Positions 1-10,930 of a stretch of DNA of 64,000 bases are shown here, piece by piece. The stretch is from Rhodeus uyekii (lineage: Eukaryota > Chordata > Actinopteri > Cypriniformes > Acheilognathidae). Both the position numbers and the translations under genes were made by a program. Each line of letters begins with the position of its first letter. Positions within the stretch are counted from its first letter, which is position 1. The notes under the pieces were generated by a model. That model searched no databases and was not told where the DNA came from. It saw nothing but the letters and a program-made list of their open reading frames with translations. The stretch is from the NCBI GenBank assembly GCA_037043235.1, contig JAWRVZ010000025.1:2569501-2633500 (forward strand). Direction: 5' to 3'.

Positions 1-504
1 AAGGCATGAGCAAATACTTTAGAAAACCGTCTGATGTGCTAACTACTCTGGTAATGTAGCAATGCTGCTCTCTAGTTCTCTATGTTGTGATTCTGTATAT
101 TGGGAACACAAATTCTGGTATTAGCAAGGACACAATCAACTTAACATTTGATTCAATTACATGTGACATGATTGTAGCCCACCTGGACTTATCAAAAACT
201 TCACAACTTGACCTCCATTTTCATTGATTTTAGAGATTTAAGGCCCATTAACAACAATAACGATAATTATATTAGTGTCCACACTGCAATTATGTTGTCT
301 ACGGCTTAAATGCTCAAGCTAATTCAAGTCATGTGTATCCTGATTGGCTGTCAGTTTTTTTTTTTTATCGTTTGTCAGCTAGTTCATCATTTTGAAAGTG
401 ATTCCAATGTCTGTATCATTCATTGGTGTGTTGTGCATATCTCTGTTCTTAAATAATTGGAGCAATTATTAAAACTCTATGGTAAAAAAGTTAGTTTAGT
501 TTGA

Positions 505-600
505 TGGAATAGTTCACTGAAAATTTTTGTTCTATCATAATTTTCACGCTGAATTACCCTTATGTCACTCCAAATCTGCAATACAATTTTACAAGTAACA
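505..600 (+). repeat. Degraded MITE-like fragment
   Basis: The segment begins with a GTTCACTGAAAATTTTTG-like end and continues with text resembling the common fish repeat in which a GTTCACCCAAAAATG end is followed by a CCCTTATGTCACTCCAAA-type block. It seems related to the better element at 13628-14222, whose far end also carries a 'gacataagggtga' block. Only one end is visible, so this is a relic. Confidence 0.35.
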
Positions 601-1980
601 TAAAAGACCCTTCAAAGAAGTTCATAATTAAGTTTAAGAAAATATGTTTTGTTATGTATTTATAATTATCTAGTCACAATTTCAGTGTGATTTTATTTAT
701 TTTTTCTTCAGTGTTTGGACATAAAAATAGACTTTTTCAGTAGATCTTCTTTTGTGTACACAGAAAATACACATTTTTACAAAAGGAAACCGGTCATCAT
801 TTACCTCAGTTTTGTTTGAACCCTTTAAGAGTATAACAACATTTGTGATGCATGAATATAGCGCTCACTAGTTTATATGGGAATTTTTATGGGCTGATTT
901 CCTGGGCAGTATAGTTACAATCAAATAGGGAGCCGATTCAGACACTTAAGGACAGTGTTTTTAAGAAAATGTGATTCCATGTAAAATATGTCAGCCTATC
1001 ATTTTACATCTGCATATTTTTGGGTTCAGTATATAATTCATTGTCTGCATGGCAGACAGATTTATGTTGAAATGAAATTTTGTGGACTGAGAAAGGCGAT
1101 GCAGTCAATCACTGACATTTAGAAGATAAAAATAAATATAAAAGACATCTGGAAAGTCACTAAAAGGGCTCTTCGCTACATGATACGATGGAACTCAGAT
1201 ACTAGGATCAATTTATTTTCAATAAGACGGGAGGCACTCTCATTTCTCAATGTTCAGTGATTATAATTCTCTGCCCTTCCTTGTCATTTAATCTAACGAT
1301 CGCAAATTGATTGGCAAATCATTCAGGTCCTAATAAGTGTGTGGAGTTTTCCCTCCCACTGGATTTAGGCCAACGTCACTGTTAGCTGGCCTCTATTTAA
1401 ATACCATGTAGCATTTACAGTAATCTGGTCCTAATTAAAATGTATAGTCTGACAGAGTGCAGTATCGGCACATTCTGTGCGTCTTGCACACTAGTGCGCG
1501 AATAGTTAATGAATGCTATGCATGGAGACAGGGAGAGAGAAGCTTTGTCCAAAAAAGTGGGTGAAACAATTCCTTCACTGGCTGTATAGAAGTAGCCTAG
1601 TTAGCAAGCAAAACACAAAAGTATGTGTGTGTGTATATATGTATATTATTGATATGCTTACTTGAATTTGTTGTACATCATTAGACATGACATTATTGGA
1701 CATACTGTCTGAAAGCAGTTACCTTAGAAGGTGCTTTCATACAAACACGGCTGTCAAGTCAGTGACTAACCGGGCAGCAAGACAGCTGTCTTTGGTTTTC
1801 AAACACAGGCAGAGAAAGAAAGAGATCCCTTTAGTTTGCCTTAGCCACCTCAAAACAATAGAACATCTGGATATAATGTTTATAACTTAGTCTGAAACAG
1901 AGATTGCAAAAAAGTTTAATTTTTCAAAAGAAATAATTGTTTTTATTATATTTTTTTTATTTTATATTAGTTATTATGTG

Positions 1981-1983
<3 letters not shown>

Positions 1984-2018
<35 letters not shown>
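1984..2018. repeat. (TA)n microsatellite
   Basis: Uninterrupted TA dinucleotide run followed by a T-rich stretch. Confidence 0.9.
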
Positions 2019-2019
<1 letters not shown>

Positions 2020-2455
2020 TTTTTTTTTATTAATTAACTGTTATTCATTAAACAGCTAATACTTCACCAGAGAATGACTGAAGTAAACTTTTCTCCTTGC
2101 AGGCTCTAGAACCTTTCAGCACAAAAATAAATAAATAAATAAATAAAATAAGGATTTTGTGCTCCACCAAAACTGGTGGGAAATTAGTGGCTAATTCGAA
2201 CTCATTATGATTTATGGATGGGGATGACACAAGGAGGAATAAATAAGGAGATGAATAGAGAGCTTAACATTTCTTTCTGAAATAGGTAACTATTGCTCAG
2301 CCATGTCATATGCAATCCCTTCATCTAACATTGACGGGGAAATGTAAACATATCAACAGGGAAAACAAGCCCATATCCTTAAAAAGAGATGAGGAACTTA
2401 AAATGTAAGTGTCATTCCACCCCATTCTGTAATCTCTTTACTCAGGACAGTGTGG

Positions 2456-2458
<3 letters not shown>

Positions 2459-2509
<51 letters not shown>
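2459..2509. repeat. (GA)n microsatellite at the putative flrt2 promoter
   Basis: A pure GA run of about 51 bases lies immediately upstream of the GC-richer block read here as flrt2 exon 1. GA/CT tracts are common near vertebrate transcription starts and can be nuclease-sensitive. The long Arg-Glu or Ser-Leu frames across it come from the repeat and are not genes. Confidence 0.9.
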
Positions 2510-2513
<4 letters not shown>

Positions 2514-2978
2514 GATCATTACCAACGCAGTTTTGCTCTGTACACATCTTTCGGAGATGAATCGACGAACTCTTGTGTTTCGCTTTCTCGAAGAACGATG
2601 ATATGATACCCGGTGACGTGGATGTATTTTGGGCTGTTTGGGCGAGTTTACCGACTCCTGGAGAAAGTGGATTTTGCAAATGATAATTTGGTGTAAATTA
2701 AAGGTTTAAACGAGGGCTCAGTCGTGGAACAGGGAACAGAAGCAGTCGCTTCGGCAAAAAGTAGTGAGCGCGCTCACTGAGCTCTCCACACGGGAGTCAG
2801 TATGCTGTCCGGAGGAGCGGCGAGTGGAGAGGAGCTCGGGACCGATTCGGTAGAACAGCATGTTTTGGGAATGACGTTGGATCTTTATGTCCCGTCCATT
2901 TCACCGAGCGCATGAAGAACAAGGATAGTGCAAGTGTTCTGTGTGCTTAAATATACGGATAAAATCATGTTTGATAAG
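2510..2978 (+). promoter_or_regulatory. flrt2: Candidate flrt2 promoter and non-coding exon 1
   Basis: This block is clearly richer in G+C and CpG than its surroundings, especially at 2700-2920. It ends in a strong splice-donor match (AAG then GTAGGC, with the GT at 2979-2980). In vertebrate FLRT2 the coding sequence lies in one exon preceded by non-coding 5' exon sequence, so a GC-rich block with a donor about 2.3 kb upstream of a matching acceptor fits exon 1. Upstream ATG triplets are present (for example near 2801) but no conserved upstream frame is evident. The transcription start cannot be placed from sequence alone. Confidence 0.5.
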
Positions 2979-4095
2979 GTAGGCTGATTTAAATGAAGAC
3001 AATTGAATGTACTGTGTTGGACCCGGTCCATTTTATCCGTCTAAATCCAAGAGTCGGTTATAGCTAGCATCAATATGTTAAGTTAAAACTGTTGGTTTAC
3101 ACATGAATGACTCTACTTGTAAGTTGCATTGCCCTTTGAATAGTTTCCATGTATTTCTTCCGAAACTATTCTGCTTTAGCTATGGGCTTTTACTTTTCCG
3201 CAAACTGCTTCGTTCGTGGGATCGCATATCATATATTTAGGGTAAATATCTGTTCAAACATCGATACACGTCATAGCACCGTTTCTTTTTACTTACGCTC
3301 GTCTCTCCTATCTGATTATTCATTCACACCAACAGCTCTCAAGTTCAACATGATCTGCCTCTAAATGTGTCCTACGGTACAAACTTCTAGTGTTGTTTCG
3401 TCTTTGCTCTTGCTTTTCTGTGAAAATTCGGTTTATTTAGCGGTGTTTGTTAGAAATTCGTCCTAAAACTGTAATAACGTTTTAGCCATATGCATTTTGG
3501 TGACAATTTTTCACAGTCCTTGGCCATATATTTTCTTAACTGATAGTATAGCAACCAATTGGCCATCTAAAATATACTTTGTTAAATGTATTAATAAAGT
3601 TGGTAAAATGAACCACTCGATTTACCAACGTTCGGCAAATGTGGCTTTTCCATGAACAATAGTCACATAAATATACAGTATAAGACAGAGTACAGTCTGA
3701 CCCACACAAACATAAACACCATCAGGTTACCCGTGACCTGACTAATGCGGTGAACAGTAGCCTATCATACATTTAGTATAATGCAATTTTGCACATAAGT
3801 TATTAGAACATTACGAATAAATGCAGTGCAAACAAAATGAAATAAAACATAATTAAATGTGATGCATCTCTCCTGGGAGTCGTTTTACTAGGTAACTTTT
3901 GATTTTGATTCATACTTCGAAACAAGATTTTAATCATATTTTACTATAAATATACACTAGCATTTTTACTTCTAAAATAATATTTCTTTCATAGAATTTT
4001 ACATTTTACTGTATTTTAAAATTGCATTTATTTTCTGTTCTCTCAAATATACTTTTACTGTATATAAAAAGGTTACTTAAAGGTAACCAATTAAC

Positions 4096-4127
4096 AAAAA
4101 AAAAAAAAAAAAATTTTTTTTTTTTTT
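4096..4127. repeat. Perfect A-tract/T-tract palindrome
   Basis: About 18 A residues are followed immediately by about 14 T residues, giving an uninterrupted self-complementary block. It may be a fold-back remnant of a poly(A) retrocopy tail, or simple-sequence expansion. It lies inside the inferred flrt2 intron. Confidence 0.85.
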
Positions 4128-4456
4128 GTTCCTTATTTAAATCACATCAGTCACAGCTGACTTCTTAGTAAATATAAGTGTTCTCTTGCCAGACATTGAT
4201 TGTCTTAACGCTTTTAACAAAGCAGATGGTCAGGTCAAAAAAGCAACAATTTAATGCAAAGGTGTTTTCTGTAGGATGAAGATGCCAAGAAGTACAAAGC
4301 AAAATAAAATACAAACAGGACTGACAAAAAAGGTTTTAATTACTAATAATCTGTGCTTAAGTACTGTTTTTGGTATTGTCAACTATAGCGTATTATAGCC
4401 CTGTCAAGTGTCACAAGCTTTAAATGTGCATGAAAAAGTCTATTTTCCTTTCCTGA

Positions 4457-4458
<2 letters not shown>

Positions 4459-4498
<40 letters not shown>

Positions 4499-4545
4499 AT
4501 ATGTATATATATGTATATATGTATATATATATATATATGTATATA

Positions 4546-4616
<71 letters not shown>

Positions 4617-4630
4617 ATATATATATACAT
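4459..4630. repeat. Compound (TG)n/(TA)n microsatellite
   Basis: A TG run (about 4459-4492) passes into TATG and then long TA tracts up to about 4628. The alternating purine-pyrimidine sequence could form Z-DNA or cruciforms. The apparent frames rich in Tyr-Ile or Cys-Val are repeat artefacts. Confidence 0.9.
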
Positions 4631-5238
4631 ATAATTATGAGAATAGTATAATCTGAACAGTAAATTCAGTATGAGTAGTGATTCTGAGATCTTGAGCTAG
4701 CATAAAACCTATTTTCTGACCAAAAAAAATATTATTGTTCTTTTTTGTTTCAGGTAGAGAGACTAAATTATACCCCAACCCCATTCAATTTGACAGGCAG
4801 CATTTGTCCCTCTGAGCTGTGTAGGACACACCCTCTCCCTCAACAATTTTTTTTTGTATTCCTTTGAGCTATGCATAAATGGGATGCGCACATTCTATGA
4901 TGCACGTTGAAGATGCCAAATGTCATATAGTAAACAGAGAATATTGCATAAGCAGTAGCCTTATACTTGGAAATATTTTTAATAAACAATGCACATACGT
5001 CATGCTCCTTGCTTTATGTGTTAAGGTATTTAAAAAAAATAATAATTCTTGAGGTTATTATTTATTCACTGAAATTTGTGAAATAAATCCTATTTATGCA
5101 GTTTTATATTATGCTTTTAAGTTTTCTAAATGACTATAATTTGTGTGTGTTTTATGGTGTTTTATGAATGTACAAGTTTTATTCCTTCTACGATTCTGTT
5201 GTTAACTTTTTATATTCTAATTTTTCATTTTGAAACAG

Positions 5239-5637
5239 GTCCCAGGACCCAAATGCCACATCTTCCAGAAAGAGCCAGGGCTGGGGCCCTTCAGCACTTG
5301 ACAGCAGCCCGGGAGGTGGATCTTGTGTGGCTCAGTGCTTCAGTATTCTCTAAGTCACAACCTGCTTGGGCCCTACATTGAGGAAGAGCAGTTCTGCAAC
5401 GATATGATGCATCAGAATGGATGGCTTAAGAGAAACCATGCACTCTAATGAGACCCCATCTCCAGACAAGGACTAGAAATTATCAAGGGATTACTCCTCA
5501 AATTAATGGTCATTCGCAGACTGCACATATTAATCTTTTAGAGGACATCTTTTTGCTGGATTTTTTACATTTCCTTTTTACTCCCTCCAACCACTAAGTT
5601 TGTCTTGATATCCCCTTCTCATCCTTTCTTTTTCATC
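5239..5637 (+). other. flrt2: flrt2 5' UTR part of exon 2
   Basis: Sequence between the inferred acceptor (AG at 5237-5238) and the flrt2 start codon. It is less AT-rich than the intron and contains in-frame stops and short upstream ATG frames, including ATG near 5405 and 5416. A pyrimidine-rich CTCCCTCC stretch near 5581 precedes the start. Confidence 0.5.
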
Positions 5638-7623
5638 ATGGAGGTTCAAACTGGATTTTGGAATAATGATTGGACTTCATTTCTTCGCTTTTGGTTGACA
5701 GTGTTGTTGAGCTTGCATGTGCAGTTCGACCCTGTTTCCTCCTGTCCAGAGGAGTGCCGCTGCGATAGAACATTTGTTTACTGTAATGAGAGGAGCCTGA
5801 CATCTGTGCCTCTGGGGGTGCAAGAGGGATATAAGACCCTCTTCCTCCACAACAATCAGATCAACAATGCCGGCTTTCCATTGGAGCTACACAATGTTGC
5901 CTCTGTAGATACGGTTTACCTATATGGAAATCAGCTGGATGAATTTCCCCTCAACCTTCCCAGAAACGTCCGAGTGCTGCACCTTCAGGAAAATAACATC
6001 CAGACTATCTCAAAGGCCGCACTTGCCCAGCTACCCATGCTGGAGGAGCTTCACCTGGATGACAACTCCATCTCAACTGTAGGGGTAGAGGAGGGGGCTT
6101 TCAGGGAGGCTGTCAGCCTCAAGCTTCTTTTCCTCACCAAAAACCACCTGAGCAGCATTCCTATCGGATTACCAGCAGATCTCAAGGAGCTGCGTTTGGA
6201 TGAGAATCGCATTGCCGATATTGACGAGGATGCCTTCCAGAATGTCACTACCCTTCAGCGACTGTTGCTGGACGGCAACTTGCTTGAGGATGAGGACATC
6301 GCTCCTGGGACCTTCCAGGATCTGGTCAACCTCAAAGAACTGTCCCTAGCACGCAACTCACTCACCACTCCACCACCATTGCTCCCTAGTGCATCCCTGA
6401 CAAAACTCAACCTGCAGGAAAACCAGATGGACACCATTGAAGTGACATCCTTTACTGAGCTTAGTAAACTAGAGAAGTTAGATATCTCCAGCAACCAGTT
6501 GCAGTTTCTTCCATCGGGTGTCTTTGACGGCTTGAGAAACCTGAGACACCTTAATGTGAGAAACAACCTCTGGCGGTGTGATTGCAGCATTAAGTGGGTC
6601 ATTGCATGGCTCAGATCACTGCCGTCTGCGATAAATGTCCGCGGTTTTACGTGCCACAGTCCAGAAAGGGTGCGTGGCATGGTAATTCGAGAACTCACCT
6701 TAGATGCCATTGACTGCCCGGCGGGTACCGTGTTGCATCCCTGGCCAACCCATTCATATCCATCTATATTGCCACCACGCAGAACCACCACCATAACCAC
6801 AACCACCTCTAGGACCACCTACTTCACCACCATTTCACCCACTACTTTTTACCCAGCCTCAGCCAACCCAACTCCCCCAGTTCCACATTTCCCTCCTGGT
6901 CCCCTACCTCCTTATGAAGACCCCTTAAAAATTTCCTTTCATGTTGTTAATTCTACATGCATTGATGTGAGCTGGGAGTCTTACTTCACTGTGACTGCTT
7001 ACAAGGTGACTTGGGTCAAGATGGGGCAGAGTTTGATGAGCGACATCCACCGAGAAAGAACAGTCCCAGGATACCAACGGAGACTTAGTCTGTCAAATTT
7101 GGAGCCAAGGTCTATCTATCGCATTTGCGTGTACGTTTTGGATACTCTTAACACTTACAGACCAGGTGAGGATACTATCTGTTCTGAGGCTAAGACCAAA
7201 TCCACATCCACATATACTGAATCTGAGCAATCTGCACAACAAGACAACACCTCCACACTCCTATTAGCTGGAGTGATAGGTGGGGCAGTGTTGGTAGTCT
7301 TAGTGACACTTCTAAGCGTGTTTTGCTGGCACATGCACAAGAAAAGCAGGTCGTCGTCCAAATGGAAATACAATCGTGGCAGGAGAAAAGATGACTACTG
7401 CGAGGCTGGCACCAAAAAGGATAACTCCATCTTGGAAATGACTGAAACAAGCTTTCAGATAGTGTCGCTAAACAATGAGCAGCTTTTAAAAGGGGACTTC
7501 AGAATTCAGCCCATCTACACACCTAATGGAGGAATTGGTCTCCGAGACTGTCACCTTAGTAACAATAGCATAGCTTATTGCAAGAGCAGTAACGTTCCCA
7601 GTGTGGACTTCTGCCACACATGA
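5638..7623 (+). CDS. flrt2: Fibronectin leucine-rich transmembrane protein 2 (FLRT2)
   Basis: A single-exon frame of 661 residues, close to the roughly 660 of mammalian FLRT2. The ATG at 5638 has A at -3 and G at +4. The 11 codons upstream in frame open with TTG, so I exclude them. Order: signal peptide about 1-35; LRRNT cysteine cap from Cys36 (CPEECRCD); leucine-rich repeats about 66-307; LRRCT cap about 312-360 (CDCS and later cysteines); a Ser/Thr/Pro-rich linker about 365-425; one fibronectin type III domain about 428-520; transmembrane helix about 539-563; then a conserved cytoplasmic tail. Motifs such as LHNNQINNAGF, YLYGNQLDEFP and GTKKDNSILEMTETSFQIVS, and the CHT C-terminus, identify FLRT2 rather than FLRT1 or FLRT3. 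FLRT2 is a plasma-membrane adhesion and guidance molecule that binds UNC5 receptors and latrophilins and can modulate FGF signalling. No frameshift or stop is seen. The linker is the part least like mammalian FLRT2. Confidence 0.96.
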   Translation: MEVQTGFWNNDWTSFLRFWLTVLLSLHVQFDPVSSCPEECRCDRTFVYCNERSLTSVPLGVQEGYKTLFLHNNQINNAGFPLELHNVASVDTVYLYGNQLDEFPLNLPRNVRVLHLQENNIQTISKAALAQLPMLEELHLDDNSISTVGVEEGAFREAVSLKLLFLTKNHLSSIPIGLPADLKELRLDENRIADIDEDAFQNVTTLQRLLLDGNLLEDEDIAPGTFQDLVNLKELSLARNSLTTPPPLLPSASLTKLNLQENQMDTIEVTSFTELSKLEKLDISSNQLQFLPSGVFDGLRNLRHLNVRNNLWRCDCSIKWVIAWLRSLPSAINVRGFTCHSPERVRGMVIRELTLDAIDCPAGTVLHPWPTHSYPSILPPRRTTTITTTTSRTTYFTTISPTTFYPASANPTPPVPHFPPGPLPPYEDPLKISFHVVNSTCIDVSWESYFTVTAYKVTWVKMGQSLMSDIHRERTVPGYQRRLSLSNLEPRSIYRICVYVLDTLNTYRPGEDTICSEAKTKSTSTYTESEQSAQQDNTSTLLLAGVIGGAVLVVLVTLLSVFCWHMHKKSRSSSKWKYNRGRRKDDYCEAGTKKDNSILEMTETSFQIVSLNNEQLLKGDFRIQPIYTPNGGIGLRDCHLSNNSIAYCKSSNVPSVDFCHT

Positions 7624-10600
7624 TGCTTTTCAATGGATGCTATAACCATTTGTTCAAAGAAAATGTAGTTCCATATATTGTAAAATACATGTATACATAT
7701 ACATATATATATTTCCAGGTGCAGTCAACATAGTAATTTATACTGTGGACAACTATGTGGAATTCCGCTATATTTTCTATTCTTAGTAAATATGAAATGG
7801 TTTTGTAATTTGTGAGTTTCAAAGTGGTTTCACTCAAAAGACGCTGCAAATGTGTTGACGCCGTAGCCGTTGGCTACCTGCTGCAAGTACAGTCCACAGG
7901 TTTTGCCTCTCAACCACTTTAAAATCTTGAAAACATTGCTAACCACACAACCAAAATATGCCCTTTGTGCTGAAATACAGCTACTCCTTCACACAACAGT
8001 AGTTAAGATAATAGTGGTCAGGAAACCAAAACACCGCTGATTAAGCTGCAGTCGGGGAAAAACGAAGCTGATTTCTCTTTTTTTTTGTGAATTGAAGTGC
8101 ACTTTCAAAATGCAGCAGAGAGCATGAGCAATCATTCAGGAAATGAGCATTTGTGGAAATCACATTTGAAGGGAAAAGGACCACTCTTCAACACCCTGTA
8201 GTCCACAGAAGGAGAGGCTGACATTGGTGATCTTGGTAGGAAGATGAGCAGAAGGGTTCCTGTGCAAGCGTTTTCCAGGGAATTTTTTTTTTCATTTTAC
8301 CCACCAGGGGGCAGCTTGTTTCAGTCCATACAGAGAATAGAAGCTCAAATAAACCACAAACACTCTAGCATGTTCAATTTCTGACTTTTATGCGGAAAGG
8401 TTTTGTGCTGGAGCCTTATTTTCAAGTAATTAGTAGCCCAAACATAAAATTAGGTAATATAATAGCTAAACCCCTGAGGTAAACTGTTAAAATCTTGAGG
8501 GAGCTCTGTAATCTGCTTTATGTTTTCTTTAATTCTAAATTGTAAAACTGAAAATTTTCAACTAAGACTGTAATTCCCTTTTATGTAATTAAATAACCCT
8601 TTCTGAACATGTTCACTGATTTACAAATTAGGACAGGGCATTACACATAGCTCCACCTCTCTATCTATTTCTGTTCTCTCACATGAGAGTGATCAGGAGC
8701 ATTTTACAGTGATATCAACATCATTGTCTAGCTTTTCCTTTACTGACCAAAACCCTTTTTAATCATGCATCAGATCAGGTGGGATGATGAATGAATGTTT
8801 AAACAAAAGCCTTCTTTTCATGAAAAAGAATGGGCACATGCCAGATTCTGCCTTTGAAAGAGTTTTAGATCCCTGCATGAGTGCAATTAGGACTTTTTTT
8901 TATTATGGCGCACAAGTTTTCCAGGACAGAGAGACGAGTTTGGAATGTGGGCTTACTGTGGAGAAGTATTTATCATGCGCTGTTACTCATAGACTTTACT
9001 TGCTTTGACAAGATTTTATTTTGAGTTCAAACCCCCACTGCCTAATCCCTGGTCCAAGAAGGGGGCTGGGGGTGGAATCAGAGGTTATTTTCGCTTGGCA
9101 GGAGTATTCTGGGTTGGGGAGGGCGCTTGGGGTGGGGGTCCTAGTTGTCGGAGTTAACAATGCATCGCTCTCCGACTTGGCATTAAGGATAAGAGCAGAT
9201 TGCTTGATGCTTGTTTACATCCAAATTGCTTTTGGAATTACTAGAAATCAAACAGATGCTTGCACAGGTTAACTAACAATAACACACAAGGTTTGCCTCA
9301 GTGTACGGCACAAATAAAATGCTCTCTTAAAAGAAAAAAAGGGCTACTGCACTTCTGTGGTCTTGAAAGTATTTCTCATTAGCATCTCAGCAGGCTGCTC
9401 CGACCACCCTGTCCCCACTTTCCTTGAAATCTGGAACATCCTAGGGCTCCATTTCTCATTTGAAGGCTTTTAACTGATGTGTACACCATTAACAATTCAT
9501 TTCAAATCCTGTGGCCACCCGTAACTCTTTTTAACAGACTTCCTCCACACAAGGTGGGTTTGGTTGTCAGGATCAGATTCCCCGAGAGGAGGCGGTTGTG
9601 GTGGCTCAGACCCAAATGAATCGCTGCAAAGTTAACCCGTTAGTGAGATAAATCCTTCTTGAGACTTTCTCAGACATGTTTTCATAGAGAGAAAAGTAAT
9701 GGCAGGCGAAACAGAGGAACTTCTTTGTGCCACTATCCTGCATATTAGGATAGTCCTCAGGCCTAGTGTGGAGGGGTTTTGCTGTGCCGTTACCAAAACC
9801 AGAAATGTTTCATACTAAAAGTTGCATCTATTGCCTTACTGTAACCCAGCAGTATGTCTTAATGTGGTTCATTTGAAAGATTTCACATCATTTATGCAGA
9901 GATCTGTGGAAAACAGTGAAAGTCACACATTTTGAAGGCAAGGACTAAGTGGAAAGCACACATTTTGAAGGGCAGTCGCAAACTGCATCCTGACAGACAT
10001 CAATAGATGACATTGCTAACAAGCCAAGGTCTATCCTCCAGACAAGAGTGGTGTGTTATGATTCAGAGTGACTCACTCGTGTGGTGAACATTGTTCTTTA
10101 TTTTGTATGGATGAGTTGAAAATCACAGTTGTGGCCCTGTAGTCAAATGGATGTATTACACAAAAGGGACTGTGAGCAATGCCTTACATCCGCAATCCTA
10201 CCCAACAGTCAATCGGTCTTTTGAAAAAGCACATTGATTTGGTTTGGAATAATTACTCTAAATGACTGTGAGGTCAGTCTGAACAAAGCACTACCACATA
10301 TGTGGCTGAATACATATTTTATCTTTTTGTGTCCTATTTCATTATTTTTTTAAATAATATATTTCCGAATATGTTTCGAAAATTCTCACCCGTGCGATTT
10401 GGTTGATATCCACTATTAAAAACGTATTTAATACAGACCTCAGCACATCGGATGTCATTTACATTAGGATAACAAAAAATATATCTGATATTTGAATGAA
10501 TCGATTACCAAGTAGCAGTTTATTCTAATAGCCTTGACAAGCTAAACAAAAACCAACAAAATGTCACATGTTATAGCATTCTGGGTCTTTTTTTTAACAA

Positions 10601-10930
10601 TGAGGTGAGGAGTGGTTGTATGATTTTTTTTTTTTTTTTTTTACTGTCTCATTTTAAACATGGTGATTTGTTTGGTCTTTAAGCTGGGTTTTGCAAGTAG
10701 AATCCATTGGGAACCAAAGTAACTTTTGATTGCTACGTACATTACATTTATTTTATTTGTTTCCACTAGTAAACTGTTGTTGTTGTCCCATGTATGTGCC
10801 TTGAATTGAACTTACAATGTAAAGTCCTTAAAACCTTTAAATGTTTTGCACAAGTTGTAAATAGAGAACCCAAGCTTTTTTTTTCTTTTTCTTTTTCTTT
10901 TTTTTTTTGAAAATAAAGGAGCCATCAGAA
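7624..10930 (+). other. flrt2: Candidate long flrt2 3' UTR
   Basis: This region after the TGA has no coding potential I trust and few recognisable transposons. FLRT2 transcripts in other vertebrates have long 3' UTRs, and the low repeat content fits that. AATAAA-type signals occur near 8348 (in AAATAAACC), 9312 and 10912. A distinctive G-rich stretch lies at about 9055-9150 (several GGGG runs). An 18-T run lies near 10626. UTR status is inferred, not shown. Confidence 0.4.
10912..10917 (+). terminator. flrt2: Candidate distal flrt2 polyadenylation signal
   Basis: An AATAAA hexamer follows a long T/C-rich stretch and precedes sequence with no clear transcript features. It is the last strong hexamer before repeat-rich desert begins. 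Earlier AATAAA hexamers at about 8348 and 9312 could also be used. Confidence 0.3.

Larger units (their letters stand above)
1..2458. other. AT-rich upstream non-coding region
   Basis: No convincing gene. The short open frames here have no recognisable domain. The stretch holds a degraded MITE-like piece (505-600), a short TG/TA tract near 1622-1640, a (TA)n tract (1984-2018) and an AAAT-type tract near 2127-2150. A higher-complexity block at about 1300-1500, with TAATTA-like and TTTAAATA motifs, could be regulatory DNA upstream of flrt2, but that is inference. Confidence 0.5.
2979..5238 (+). other. flrt2: Inferred flrt2 intron 1
   Basis: Bounded by a GTAGGC donor at 2979 and an acceptor ending in GAAACAG at 5232-5238, which follows a T-rich stretch. 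The interior is AT-rich and has no coding signal. It contains an A-run followed directly by a T-run (4096-4127) and a compound TG/TA microsatellite (4459-4630). The intron is inferred from splice consensus and from the known layout of FLRT genes. Confidence 0.5.

Noticed and set aside
2398..2679. Frames with Arg-Glu or Ser-Leu repeats on both strands
   Set aside because: Translations of the (GA)n microsatellite, not proteins.
4379..4656. Three frames of Tyr-Ile or Cys-Val repeats
   Set aside because: They follow the TG/TA microsatellite in both strands.
5605..5637. Upstream in-frame extension of flrt2 by 11 residues
   Set aside because: It would begin at TTG; the ATG at 5638 has a good initiation context and gives the family length.
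6255..6818. Minus-strand frame of 187 codons inside flrt2
   Set aside because: Antisense shadow of the conserved coding sequence, with no domain.
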